A stretch of DNA of 64,000 nucleotides, taken from Gammaproteobacteria bacterium. Its GTDB lineage: Bacteria > Pseudomonadota > Gammaproteobacteria > Enterobacterales > Alteromonadaceae. The position numbers and the translations under genes were made by a program. This document shows positions 1-8,091 of this stretch, one piece after another (the first letter of the stretch is position 1; each line of letters opens with the position of its first letter). The notes below the pieces were generated by a model, which searched no databases, was not told where the DNA came from, and was given only the letters and a program-made list of their open reading frames with translations. Where the stretch lies: assembly GCA_018825965.1 (NCBI GenBank), contig JAHKAA010000048.1, forward strand, positions 1-64,000. Direction: 5' to 3'.

Positions 1-1
1 C

Positions 2-103
2 CCAGCCTATGGCTACTTTCGCATGACGGCTGATTATGATGATCAGGGAGAACAAATGAATACGAAAAAGTATGATGCGAATGAAAAGCTGATAGAAAAC
101 TAA
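2..103 (+). CDS. C-terminal end of an unrecognised protein (5' truncated by window edge)
   Basis: An open frame runs from the left edge of the window to a TAA at 101-103, giving about 33 residues that include FRMTADYDDQGEQMN and end in KLIEN. The composition is hydrophilic and charged, and the paired phrases around YDDQG and YDANE look like one unit of a short tandem-repeat protein. No family can be assigned from so little sequence. It lies 10 bases upstream of the DUF2787 remnant, so the two may once have been cotranscribed. Confidence 0.35.
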   Translation, partial: PAYGYFRMTADYDDQGEQMNTKKYDANEKLIEN

Positions 104-113
104 GCCAGGACGA

Positions 114-453
114 GTGAATTCAGATGGGGGATTGCCCAGCAGAACAGTCACCATCAACTTCAGAGATCCAGACTACAGCGCTGAAAAGGTGACGACCATC
201 CGGTTGAGATCATGTTATTTCGCAAAGGTGATATCTGGCATTTTGCCTATATCACCGATTTTAAATATGTCGGCCAAGGGCAGGACATTGAACTGGCAAA
301 AGACTTGGATTTTGACTTTCAGGCGGCGTATTTCAAACCTTGTATGGCTATTACCGGATAGAGAAAGGGTTAGACATCTGTCCGGTTTGGGAGGAGAATT
401 TTGTTTGTTACTGGCAGGACTTCAGAGTATTTGCAGTAAAAATTACCCTATAG
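114..453 (+). pseudogene. DUF2787 family protein, frameshifted remnant
   Basis: A GTG at 114 opens a frame that reads VTINFRDPDYSAEK. The match to DUF2787 then continues one frame away as GDDHPVEIMLFRKGDIWHF and YITDFKYVGQGQDIELAKD, and a second shift near 348-352 is needed to read IEKGLDICPVWEENF and VCYWQDFRVFAVKITL before the TAG at 451-453. Joined together, the three segments give a nearly full-length protein of the family as I remember it. DUF2787 has no established function and is often found in tRNA-adjacent or integron-like accessory DNA. Two independent frameshifts point to a decayed gene; sequencing error is the alternative. The uninterrupted 121-residue frame that spans this region (to 479) is only an artefact of one of the frames. 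Confidence 0.6.
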
Positions 454-742
454 CTAATCGTAAAAAAGTAAGTTCTTAGAAACTGACATGGCCAGCATTT
501 AACCTAAACCTGTTCCCGAGCTACCAAAGTTTTTTGATGACTTGAGGTAGCAAAAAAATTTCTTAACTAAGCCGCCCCAGTCCAGAATTTTAACCCCCTT
601 AGGCATAACACTGCGATTATCGGTTTGGCTAATCCTTTGATAAAGCATATGAAGCTCAATAAGAGCTTTATGAATTAATTGTCAGCAAAGCTTAGACCTG
701 CTTACAGTGTTCGTTACAAAGTTATTACGATAAGGAAGATTT

Positions 743-1402
743 ATGAACATTGCAGAACAAGAAATGAAGTTGTTTGATGATTGGTCAAAAAACAGAGATA
801 ACTTCGTTACCGACGGTGTTGTCTCAGAATTTGATTATTTGAAATCGGACAGGAAGCTGTGTTTTATTCTAAAAGAAGTAAACGATTTAGATGGTGGCGG
901 ATGGGATCTGCGAAAATTTATTCGTGATGGCGCACACTCTCAAACTTGGGACAATGTAACACGTTGGGTACAATGTATTCAAAACGGTAGTGAAGACATT
1001 CCGTGGAGTAATTTAGAGACAGTGACTGCAGAGATCAGAGCGAAATTCTTAAGAACAGTATGTGCGATGAATCTTAAAAAATCGCCAGGCACTCACACTA
1101 CGGTTCAAGCTAAATTTGAAGCCGCAGTTAAAGAAGACAAGTCATTTATCAGAAGACAATACAATCTGTACAACCCAGATATAACTATTTGTTGCGGTAC
1201 TGGCTGGAACCTCAGATACGCTTTAGAGCTGGAGGATGGAAAAATTTTTAAAACAGCTAGAGGGATTAAGTGGTTCAAAAATTCTCAAAATAAACCCGTA
1301 ATTATGTTTTCCCATCCAGCCGCAAGGATCCAGGACGCACTACTGGTATATGGCTTAAACGATGCAGTGCGTGAAATTATGCAAATAAAAGAATCCTGTT
1401 GA
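743..1402 (+). CDS. Hypothetical protein, possibly uracil-DNA-glycosylase superfamily
   Basis: This 219-residue soluble protein starts at an ATG preceded by AAGGAAG with good spacing. I do not recognise it with certainty. It begins with a charged helix, then has LCFILKEVNDLDGGGW (about residues 38-53), TWDNVTRW (about 68-75), a DITICCGTGWNL strand-turn (about 145-156) and VIMFSHPAARI (about 187-197). An early hydrophobic strand followed by a glycine-rich loop, and a late hydrophobic strand ending in S-H-P, resembles the motif arrangement of uracil-DNA-glycosylase-like folds, but the canonical motif-1 residues are not obvious. It lies 60 bases upstream of a PD-(D/E)XK nuclease-like gene on the same strand, so the two probably share a transcript. 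Together with the neighbouring tRNA and DUF2787 remnant, this suggests an accessory, possibly defence-related, module. The function is inference only. Confidence 0.6.
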   Translation: MNIAEQEMKLFDDWSKNRDNFVTDGVVSEFDYLKSDRKLCFILKEVNDLDGGGWDLRKFIRDGAHSQTWDNVTRWVQCIQNGSEDIPWSNLETVTAEIRAKFLRTVCAMNLKKSPGTHTTVQAKFEAAVKEDKSFIRRQYNLYNPDITICCGTGWNLRYALELEDGKIFKTARGIKWFKNSQNKPVIMFSHPAARIQDALLVYGLNDAVREIMQIKESC

Positions 1403-1468
1403 GCTGTTATAAAACCAGGCACCTGAATCGCATCAAAAGGTTTAATTGATTTTAAAAAGGACTTGCCA

Positions 1469-2404
1469 TTGAAAGACATCAATTTTGTCGCATCAGTTAG
1501 CGAAAGGGATATCGACCTTTTGGTGCTGGAAGAACTTACCGTCAACGACGAATTTTGCAGCTGGTTTACACAGACTATTTTTGAGCATGACATTTACGAT
1601 TCAACTCATGGTGTATGGCATTCTTTGGTCGCAGATGAAAACCGTGAGTCGGATCTTGTATTTGTTTTTCTCTCCAGCACAGGTGAACAAATTGCAGTGC
1701 TTATCGAAAATAAGATAGACGCGCCTCCACAGCCACAACAAGCCGCAGGGTATGTGTTACGCGGAGAACGTGGACAACAAGAGGGGTACTGGAACTCCTT
1801 CAAAACATGCTTAATTGCACCTGCACGGTATCTGAGTTCATCCAAACAAACAGAGGTGTATCAGCATGAAATCAGCTACGAAGCGATAATGGATTTTTTC
1901 AATGCTAAGGCAAGCTCTGATAAGAGGTTTGCATATAAGGCCAGAGTGGTAAATGAAGCTATAGAACAAAATCGTCGGGGCTATCAGCCTGTACTTAGTG
2001 AGGCAATGACCAACTTTGTGAAAGACTACGTTCAATATGCCAGTCAGAATTACCCGAGCTTAGGTGTCCAACAAGCTAAAGCAAGACCCGCAGGCAGTAC
2101 ATGGATCATGTTTAAGCCCTTTGGTTCAAATACCAAGATCGAACTGTGCCATCAAATGACAACAGGTCTGGTCAAAATTCTTTTATATGGTTCAGCAGGA
2201 CAAATTGAAGAAATTAAAGAAAAGTATGGATACAAGCTTGCGCCCCATCAGAGCATTACGAACCAATTTAGGTCACAATCGGTTTCCATACAGTGCTCAG
2301 TGCCACTACTTGACCCAATAAAGAAATCATTTTTAGAACAACAGACCGAAGTAGAACTTGCGTTGAAGGAATTAATATCTTTGTTGGGTATATTGGAAAG
2401 TTAG
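1469..2404 (+). CDS. PD-(D/E)XK nuclease superfamily protein
   Basis: The protein is about 311 residues. An early segment reads ESDLVFVFL and is followed by IAVLIENKIDAPPQPQQ; the acidic residue of the first strand and the E-N-K of the second form the D...ExK metal-binding core of the PD-(D/E)XK fold. The rest, with AAGYVLRGERG, EGYWNSFKTCLIAPARYL and later RRGYQPVLSEAM, matches a widespread family of stand-alone nuclease-like proteins found scattered in accessory DNA. The start is uncertain: TTG at 1463 sits only 2 bases after the AAGG at 1457-1460, whereas TTG at 1469 is 8 bases from it and is preferred. It follows the putative UDG-like gene closely. The substrate is unknown; a role in DNA restriction or repair is inferred from the fold. 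Confidence 0.75.
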   Translation: MKDINFVASVSERDIDLLVLEELTVNDEFCSWFTQTIFEHDIYDSTHGVWHSLVADENRESDLVFVFLSSTGEQIAVLIENKIDAPPQPQQAAGYVLRGERGQQEGYWNSFKTCLIAPARYLSSSKQTEVYQHEISYEAIMDFFNAKASSDKRFAYKARVVNEAIEQNRRGYQPVLSEAMTNFVKDYVQYASQNYPSLGVQQAKARPAGSTWIMFKPFGSNTKIELCHQMTTGLVKILLYGSAGQIEEIKEKYGYKLAPHQSITNQFRSQSVSIQCSVPLLDPIKKSFLEQQTEVELALKELISLLGILES

Positions 2405-2444
2405 AGCTTGGTGCTCTGTAACTAACCAGAAGTGAAGCAGAAAA

Positions 2445-2531
2445 TGGTGCCCGGGGCCGGACTTGAACCGGCACGCCCTTTCGAGCGAGGGATTTTAAAT
2501 CCCTTGTGTCTACCGATTTCACCACCCGGGC
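2445..2531 (-). tRNA. tRNA-Leu (anticodon UAA)
   Basis: On the minus strand an 87-base cloverleaf can be drawn. The acceptor stem is GCCCGGG/CCCGGGC, followed by A and an encoded CCA. The T arm is GCCGG-TTCAAGT-CCGGC. The anticodon stem is AGGGA/TCCCT with loop TTTAAAA, which places UAA at 2495-2497. The D arm has the GGTAGAC form and there is a long class-II variable arm, as expected for leucine. The sequence closely resembles enterobacterial leucine-UAA tRNA. Its 3' end points toward position 1, so integration at this tRNA would put foreign DNA on the left side, where the DUF2787 remnant and nuclease genes lie. Confidence 0.95.
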
Positions 2532-2572
2532 ATGAGCAGAGCGTGTTTGACAACACTGGCAGAACGGGGCGC

Positions 2573-2605
2573 ATTTTATGCTGAATAACAGGCGTTCGTC
2601 ATGTG
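2573..2605 (-). promoter_or_regulatory. Possible promoter of tRNA-Leu
   Basis: Reading the minus strand, TAAAAT (complement of 2573-2578) could act as a -10 box about 40 bases before the mature tRNA 5' end. An ATGACG hexamer about 18 bases further upstream is a weak -35. This is a match by eye only. Confidence 0.3.
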
Positions 2606-3046
2606 TTTTTCATAAAAAAACTAAAAAAACGCATCAACCGCCTAATTTTTCAACAAAAACAACTGTACTTACCCAACTTCGATGTAAAAAGCACCAGGAT
2701 TAAGAGCAAATTCCTCCTATAGATGTCAGCATGCGACGAAAAAATTGATATGTTTTGCAGGGTTGCATACTCCGGCAAGCCTTAAAATGGTCAATCTAAA
2801 AACTCATTGCTATCAAAAATTAGGAACAGCATCTACCGCTGACTTGGCATAGACGTCATAGACCCTGACTCTAAACATAACTGGGCAACATTCTATTGCA
2901 TTCGGATTCCCACTTGCGGAGCATTTAGCAGATTATCCAGCGACCCGCTCCAGGATTTAAGCCACTTCTCCCATTTTTTAGTTTCAGTTCTATCAATTTT
3001 AAAATATAGTGTTCAAATTCCGAAGTTGTCCCCTTGAGGTTTAATA
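2606..3046. other. Non-coding stretch between tRNA-Leu and the radical SAM gene
   Basis: About 440 AT-rich bases contain no convincing open frame and no hairpin terminator that I can see. The region should carry the promoter of the radical SAM/P450 unit in its right half, but no clear -35/-10 pair stands out. A GAGG at 3036-3039 serves as ribosome binding site for the next gene. Confidence 0.5.
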
Positions 3047-3049
3047 TTG

Positions 3050-4198
3050 ATGAACCATCAACTAGCAAGCATGCGCTTATTGCGAAAGCATCTTAAAGAC
3101 CACCCATGCCTGGAAAGTTATTACGATACCGCAAAATACATTATTAATTCGTTTCGTTTACCTGCATTTTATGAAGTCAGCGACAGATGCAACTTAAAAT
3201 GTGAAGGTTGCTATTATTTTGATGCTGATACATTTCAGCCAAATCTATCAGTTAGACGAGAATACGATGCACAATGGAACAATTTTCTCGGTAATGAAGT
3301 CATCAAGGGCGTCACTATGCCCTATTTTTTGGGTGCAGAACCAGCTTTGGAACAACAACGCTTAATTGTAGCCAGCAATCATTTTAATAGAGGAAATGTA
3401 GGTACAAATGGTTCCATATTTCTCGACCCGGAGATAAAGTTCAGAATAAGCATTTCGGCTTGGTCAGCTTCAGAAGCTGACGATATCAGGCTCAGAGGCA
3501 AGTCAGCGCTCTATCAGGCATTAAAATTATATCAGGGCGACCCAAGGGCTATAGTACTTTATACTATAAACAGTCAGAACATAGCTCAAGCAAAAGATAT
3601 TGCGCGTCTATGTCAAGAGCACGGATTGCCTGTAACATTCAATTTATGGTCGCCGACAAAAAAACTGATAGAAAAATTGAACAACTTCACAGGCAATGAC
3701 AATAACTTTTTCCGTATAAGTACGCCAGATGCCTCACTTCGCTTTTCAAACGATGATCTGCAATTAGTGCGGGATACGACAGGGCAACTAATTGAAGACT
3801 ATCCAGATACAGTAATTTATTCTCACGCCTATAATAGATGGTCGACTACTCCAGGCCCACTGTATAAACTAGATTCAAATAATGTTGCTGAAAACTGTGG
3901 TTCGAGAATTGGCGGTCAGTTTAAGTATTACGGCATGGATTTGGCATCAAAACCAATCAAGTGCTGTACCGCAGCTATTGACTGCAATGAATGCCGCCTA
4001 TATTCCGGAGGCATGTCGAGCCATTTTTTGCCGCTACCAGAGCAAATTGACTCGCTGGAAGGTTTCTTAGATTGGTTAGACATCATCTTAACTATTGGCC
4101 GAATATTTCTTCGCCCTGAAACCGACCCAAAGGCTTTTACTTCAAAGCTAGATCGTAGCTCTATAATCAAAGCTGCCAGAAAGGCAATTTCGCAATGA
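3050..4198 (+). CDS. Radical SAM protein of the P450-linked cluster
   Basis: The protein is 382 residues from the ATG at 3050; an adjacent TTG at 3047 is possible but the ATG has acceptable spacing from GAGG at 3036-3039. The radical SAM cluster motif CNLKCEGC (C-x3-C-x2-C, Cys47/51/54) follows the strand FYEVSDR, and a GAEP motif (about residue 103) replaces the usual GGEP of the SAM-binding strand. FRISISAWSASEADD resembles a barrel strand of the same fold. Late in the protein a second cysteine set (NCGSRIGG, KCCTAAIDCNECRLYSGG) suggests a C-terminal SPASM/twitch-like auxiliary iron-sulfur site. The last codons overlap the P450 start (ATGA), so the two are translationally coupled. The family is clear but the substrate is not; a RiPP, sugar or lipid target would all be guesses. 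Confidence 0.85.
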   Translation: MNHQLASMRLLRKHLKDHPCLESYYDTAKYIINSFRLPAFYEVSDRCNLKCEGCYYFDADTFQPNLSVRREYDAQWNNFLGNEVIKGVTMPYFLGAEPALEQQRLIVASNHFNRGNVGTNGSIFLDPEIKFRISISAWSASEADDIRLRGKSALYQALKLYQGDPRAIVLYTINSQNIAQAKDIARLCQEHGLPVTFNLWSPTKKLIEKLNNFTGNDNNFFRISTPDASLRFSNDDLQLVRDTTGQLIEDYPDTVIYSHAYNRWSTTPGPLYKLDSNNVAENCGSRIGGQFKYYGMDLASKPIKCCTAAIDCNECRLYSGGMSSHFLPLPEQIDSLEGFLDWLDIILTIGRIFLRPETDPKAFTSKLDRSSIIKAARKAISQ

Positions 4199-5481
4199 GT
4201 TGGACTCCTCCGGCGTTAAAGCTCAAACCCCAAAGTGAAATAAAGGCGACGTCAGCATTAAGAGCAATATTAGACGCCGAGCACTATTGGCCAAGTGAAA
4301 TACTGGAACAACCTTTTGTCCTGCTAGAAACCACTACTGCCCCTTTATTATTTTTGACCGATCCTCAATTAGTTAAAGAAGTATTGAACCGCAATGATGG
4401 CACGCTTCCTCGTTCCAGGCTGCAGCAACGTTTTGCTGGCCACGGCACAGGGCATGAGAATGTCATTGTTGACAGCGGTAGCAGAAGCCAGGTGCACCGG
4501 CGGAGTTTAGCACCTTTATTCAAACCACAATCTATTACTGAATACTACCCATTTATCCAAAAGACTATTGATAAGGTCCTTCAACCTCTGGCTGATCATT
4601 CAGTTTATGGGCAACCATACGATCTCGGTCGACTAAGCGTACACGCAACCTTTGGTGTCATATGGCAAATTATGTTTGGCCATGCAAGCCTGGAAACCCC
4701 GCCTGAAATAGTTGAGGTATTGGCAGACACATTATACGAAGCAGGATTGTCCGGAAATTTAATAACAACGGCAAAAACAGTTCAATATGCCCGAGAAATC
4801 AGCATGAAATTGCGCCCCACTCAGCCACTGGCACCTTTGAGTCCATTTGCGTTGAATCCCCCAGCCGGTATAGCTTTAACAACTCAGGAAATATCGGATA
4901 ATGCTCAGTTTTTAATTACAGCTGGACACGAAAGTACGGCGCTCACCATCAGTTGGGCCTTTTACATTCTGGCAAATGCTCCCTCTGAACAAGATCTTAT
5001 TGCAGAAGAAATAGCCAAAGTTCTACACAATGGTGAAATTACAATGGAGTCATTAAATAAAATGACCAGATTAGATCAACTTCTTAACGAGACAATGCGC
5101 TTGTATCCTGCCGGCATTGTAATTAACCGCGAAGCTGTTGAGGACACAAAAATTGATTATCTCGATGTCGCTGCAGGCACCCAAATCGCCATAAGTTTTT
5201 ATGGTATGCATAGGCACAGGGCGCACTGGGATAAGCCTGATGAATTTATTCCAGAACGCTTCAACACGAGAGCAGTGTCCAGCAAAAATAATGCATTTAT
5301 GCCGTTTTCGGGGGGGCGCCACAGTTGCCTGGGAGCACGATTGGCCTGGGTGGAAGCTATGTATACACTGGCAAGCGTTTTAAAAGACTATAAAATTAGC
5401 CCAGCATCTACTGTAATGCCTCTTGCACGCTACACGTTAAGGCCCAATGACAAACTACTAATTACAGTCTCATCAAGATAG
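4195..5481 (+). CDS. Cytochrome P450
   Basis: A 428-residue soluble bacterial P450 with every hallmark in order: the I-helix oxygen-activating motif AGHEST (residues 243-248), the ExxR of the K helix in NETMRLYP (Glu299, Arg302), and the heme-binding loop FSGGRHSCLGARLA with the axial cysteine at residue 378. A C-helix HRR (in QVHRRSLAPLF, near residue 101) fits the heme-propionate contact. There is no membrane anchor. The start overlaps the radical SAM stop by four bases, implying coexpression and probably action on a common substrate. No ferredoxin or ferredoxin reductase gene lies nearby, so redox partners must be encoded elsewhere. The substrate is unknown. The AT-rich composition matches the cluster rather than the leu genes to the right. 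Confidence 0.93.
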   Translation: MSWTPPALKLKPQSEIKATSALRAILDAEHYWPSEILEQPFVLLETTTAPLLFLTDPQLVKEVLNRNDGTLPRSRLQQRFAGHGTGHENVIVDSGSRSQVHRRSLAPLFKPQSITEYYPFIQKTIDKVLQPLADHSVYGQPYDLGRLSVHATFGVIWQIMFGHASLETPPEIVEVLADTLYEAGLSGNLITTAKTVQYAREISMKLRPTQPLAPLSPFALNPPAGIALTTQEISDNAQFLITAGHESTALTISWAFYILANAPSEQDLIAEEIAKVLHNGEITMESLNKMTRLDQLLNETMRLYPAGIVINREAVEDTKIDYLDVAAGTQIAISFYGMHRHRAHWDKPDEFIPERFNTRAVSSKNNAFMPFSGGRHSCLGARLAWVEAMYTLASVLKDYKISPASTVMPLARYTLRPNDKLLITVSSR

Positions 5482-5550
5482 ATTTTTATATAAGGGTTGC
5501 AGACGGATTTATTCAATATAGTAAGATTGGAATCTCCAAACTAATGTTTC

Positions 5551-6579
5551 TCAATTCCCTGCTCCCTTATTTAATTTCTTTAACTCCCCTTTCATCATCA
5601 ATGAAAAAAATACTGAGCCGTTGTCATTAAGATGATATGTATCTTCAAACATGTCGTCACTATGCAGAAATACCGGTTCGGTATCAAAACGCAAGACAAC
5701 AGCATTCTGTTTCTTACAACTCTGCTCTGCTTCTTCCCAAAGTTCACCTCCAATGGTGTCTTGACGAAAAAACTCCGAAGTCAGGCGTTGATATTCTGAT
5801 GTAGCAGGTGTCACATAGAGAATCAATTGAATGTTTTTACGTGCAAGTTTCTCACAGATCCTAACCAGAGCGTCTTTTGGCTCTTCAATAGAGTCACGGT
5901 GATAATACAATCCCTGTTTCATTTGTTGCAATAGGTCTTCAAGTAGCGCTATCGACCTCTCTCTGACCTTAGCATTATCCATTGAGTGTGAGATATCCTG
6001 AACCTTTGGCCCTGGCAAATAAATTCCAGCTAAGTCTCCAAGCCAATATCTTATTGGACCATAAAAAAAATCAGCACGAACAAAAGGGAACAAGATGGAT
6101 TGCAGCTGATTGCGCCAATCATTGCCAACCAAGGTTAATCCTCGGTAAGGTCGGATTCCTTTATAAAAAACACGTCTGGCCATTGGAGCCGACCAAGAAT
6201 TATCGCGTAATATTCCAGCAGGTTGCACAGCAAGAAAAACGTATTTGAGGCTATTTGAGTTTAGCGAAGTGACGACGTCAACAATGGCTTCATTCTCAAT
6301 AAAATCTTGCCCGCTAAAAGAAAGATTGACGCCACCTTCCAGACCGGCAGTCGCCAAATCCAAACTGGAGCCAATTGACCCACCTAAGTTTATCGCTGTA
6401 GCTTGAGTCGAAGTTATTACATTTAGCGCATTTGGCAAAAATTTAGAAAAAACAACCTTTTCAGGTTGCCTGGAATCATAGTCCTGACTCACCCAATTCA
6501 AAAAGATCATGAAGGCAACAATACCGCATATGGCAACCCCATATCGCCACAATGGATAAATTCTATGAGGTAGATCCAT
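5551..6579 (-). CDS. Membrane-anchored SGNH/DltD-like hydrolase, MBOAT partner
   Basis: The protein has 342 residues: a short basic N-terminus, one hydrophobic segment (about residues 14-28, GVAICGIVAFMIFLNW) and a periplasmic body. INLGGSIGSSLDL (about residues 63-75) resembles the G-S-S nucleophile turn of DltD/AlgX-type SGNH proteins. Near the C-terminus DTYHLNDNG (Asp about 312, His about 315) supplies the D-x-x-H of the catalytic triad. MBOAT acyltransferases that modify extracytoplasmic polymers usually have such a partner to finish the transfer. The gene starts 5 bases after the MBOAT stop, so the pair is coupled. The sequence diverges strongly from named families, so activity is inferred from motif and context. 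It converges with the P450 gene across about 70 bases. Confidence 0.65.
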   Translation of the reverse strand: MDLPHRIYPLWRYGVAICGIVAFMIFLNWVSQDYDSRQPEKVVFSKFLPNALNVITSTQATAINLGGSIGSSLDLATAGLEGGVNLSFSGQDFIENEAIVDVVTSLNSNSLKYVFLAVQPAGILRDNSWSAPMARRVFYKGIRPYRGLTLVGNDWRNQLQSILFPFVRADFFYGPIRYWLGDLAGIYLPGPKVQDISHSMDNAKVRERSIALLEDLLQQMKQGLYYHRDSIEEPKDALVRICEKLARKNIQLILYVTPATSEYQRLTSEFFRQDTIGGELWEEAEQSCKKQNAVVLRFDTEPVFLHSDDMFEDTYHLNDNGSVFFSLMMKGELKKLNKGAGN

Positions 6580-6584
6580 GTCAT

Positions 6585-8039
6585 TTAATACCCAAAATAA
6601 AGGAAACCACTATTCGTCATATTTGCGAAGACCATAGTAACCACAATTAATAAAGCGACTGAAAACCACTTTATTTCCAAAGGCAATACATTGGCTATAG
6701 ATTTGTCATAGCCCTTAGATTCCAGCCACTGCCAAACCTCTAGCATTGTTATGAAAACAAGTAATACACACAGTAATTTTAGAGAAGCAACTTCAGGTAA
6801 ATTGAAAAAGTCACTGGAAGTCACTGTAAATATTTTATTAAAAACAATAGTTAATTCAGATAGTGTCCCCCAGGTTAATGGCACCCCTATCAGGTAGAAA
6901 ATCACGAGCCAAACATAAAGCCGGGCACAGAGATTCCATACAATGCGTTCAATCGCATTTCTTGGACGTATGCGGCGCCTGATCCGCCAGTGAGTCCAGG
7001 CGATCTCAGGAATAGCCAGCATGCTTACGGAGATGCCTGCAATAAGCCACCCAAGAGATGGTGAGTGCCAAAGCCCAATCACAAGGCCGGTAACAATCAA
7101 TGCAACTGGCCTGGCTCGCGCCACAGAACCAGCTCCGGTAAACAACCGCATCAGATAATCCCTGAACCAACTAGTAACGGTTATATGCCAACGATACCAG
7201 AAGCGAATAGTCGATGTTGCAGCAAAAGGACGATCAAAATTTTTACTGAGTTGAATGCCAAATAGCATGGCTGAACCTATAGCGATATCTGCATAGCCAG
7301 AAAGATCACAGTAATACTGGTAAACCGTCGCAATTGGCGTCAATAGCAAAGTTGAGGCGTTGTAACCCTCAGGATGCAAAACTACCGGATTAAAAATCTG
7401 ACTGAGACGGTCAGCAATAACTGTCTTTTTCGCTAGCCCCAACACGATTAGAAAAAAAGCAGTACCACACCAGGACCATTGAAAGGATTTTTTTTCTCTT
7501 AATTGAGCTATAAGGTGAGACGCTCGCTCGATCGGGCCAGCTAAAAGCTGAGGGAAGAAAGTAACATAGAGAGCAAAATACCCTAAATGACGTTCAGCCG
7601 GTATACGTCGACGATAAACGTCAATAGTGTAACTCATCGTCTGAAATGTATAAAAAGAAATACCCAGAGGAAGAATAATATCAAGATGAGGTATATTGAG
7701 CGCATCTCCACCAAATAGATGAGCACTTCCCCATCTGATGCCATCAAAAACAGATGGAATATATTTAAAATAAAATAACAAACCCAAATTAAATATAACG
7801 CTGACAGCTAAAATTACTTTTCTTAGCTTTTCATTTCTCTCTTGTTCGAGCCTTAACGCTGCAGTATAGTCTACCACCGTAGAAAGGAATATTAGAAAAA
7901 TAAATTCCACGCGCCATGCCGCATAAAACAAATAGCTCGCGGATAGAAGCACAGCCCATCTAAGCCTCTCTGGAAATAAAAAATATAACAATACGACACA
8001 AGGCAAAAAAAACAAATAATCAATACTATGAAATTGCAT
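6585..8039 (-). CDS. MBOAT family O-acyltransferase (AlgI/DltB-like)
   Basis: A 484-residue polytopic inner-membrane protein. The segment LPLGISFYTFQTMSYTIDVY (about residues 120-140), followed by FPQLLAGPIER (about 169-179), is the signature of AlgI/DltB-type membrane-bound O-acyltransferases. GLWHSPSLGW carries the catalytic histidine (about residue 325) of the GLWHG-type motif. The family moves an acyl group, commonly acetyl, across or at the membrane onto a polymer or small acceptor. It sits between a carbamoyltransferase gene and a DltD-like gene on the same strand. No alginate, D-alanylation or capsule genes are near, so the acceptor is unknown. It may be the same molecule handled by the carbamoyltransferase. 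Confidence 0.88.
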   Translation of the reverse strand: MQFHSIDYLFFLPCVVLLYFLFPERLRWAVLLSASYLFYAAWRVEFIFLIFLSTVVDYTAALRLEQERNEKLRKVILAVSVIFNLGLLFYFKYIPSVFDGIRWGSAHLFGGDALNIPHLDIILPLGISFYTFQTMSYTIDVYRRRIPAERHLGYFALYVTFFPQLLAGPIERASHLIAQLREKKSFQWSWCGTAFFLIVLGLAKKTVIADRLSQIFNPVVLHPEGYNASTLLLTPIATVYQYYCDLSGYADIAIGSAMLFGIQLSKNFDRPFAATSTIRFWYRWHITVTSWFRDYLMRLFTGAGSVARARPVALIVTGLVIGLWHSPSLGWLIAGISVSMLAIPEIAWTHWRIRRRIRPRNAIERIVWNLCARLYVWLVIFYLIGVPLTWGTLSELTIVFNKIFTVTSSDFFNLPEVASLKLLCVLLVFITMLEVWQWLESKGYDKSIANVLPLEIKWFSVALLIVVTMVFANMTNSGFLYFGY

Positions 8040-8091
8040 TACACACTCGGTGATTTAAATTCAAAAAAATGCGTGCTTATGTATCGCGGCA

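Noticed and set aside
2268-2525. Minus-strand 85-residue ORF overlapping the tRNA-Leu
   Set aside because: Its first residues come from translating the tRNA itself (MVKSVDTRDLKSLARKG), a common false gene, and it also runs antisense to the nuclease gene.
5482-5550. Terminator between the converging P450 and SGNH genes
   Set aside because: I looked for a hairpin here but found no stem followed by a T-run on either strand.
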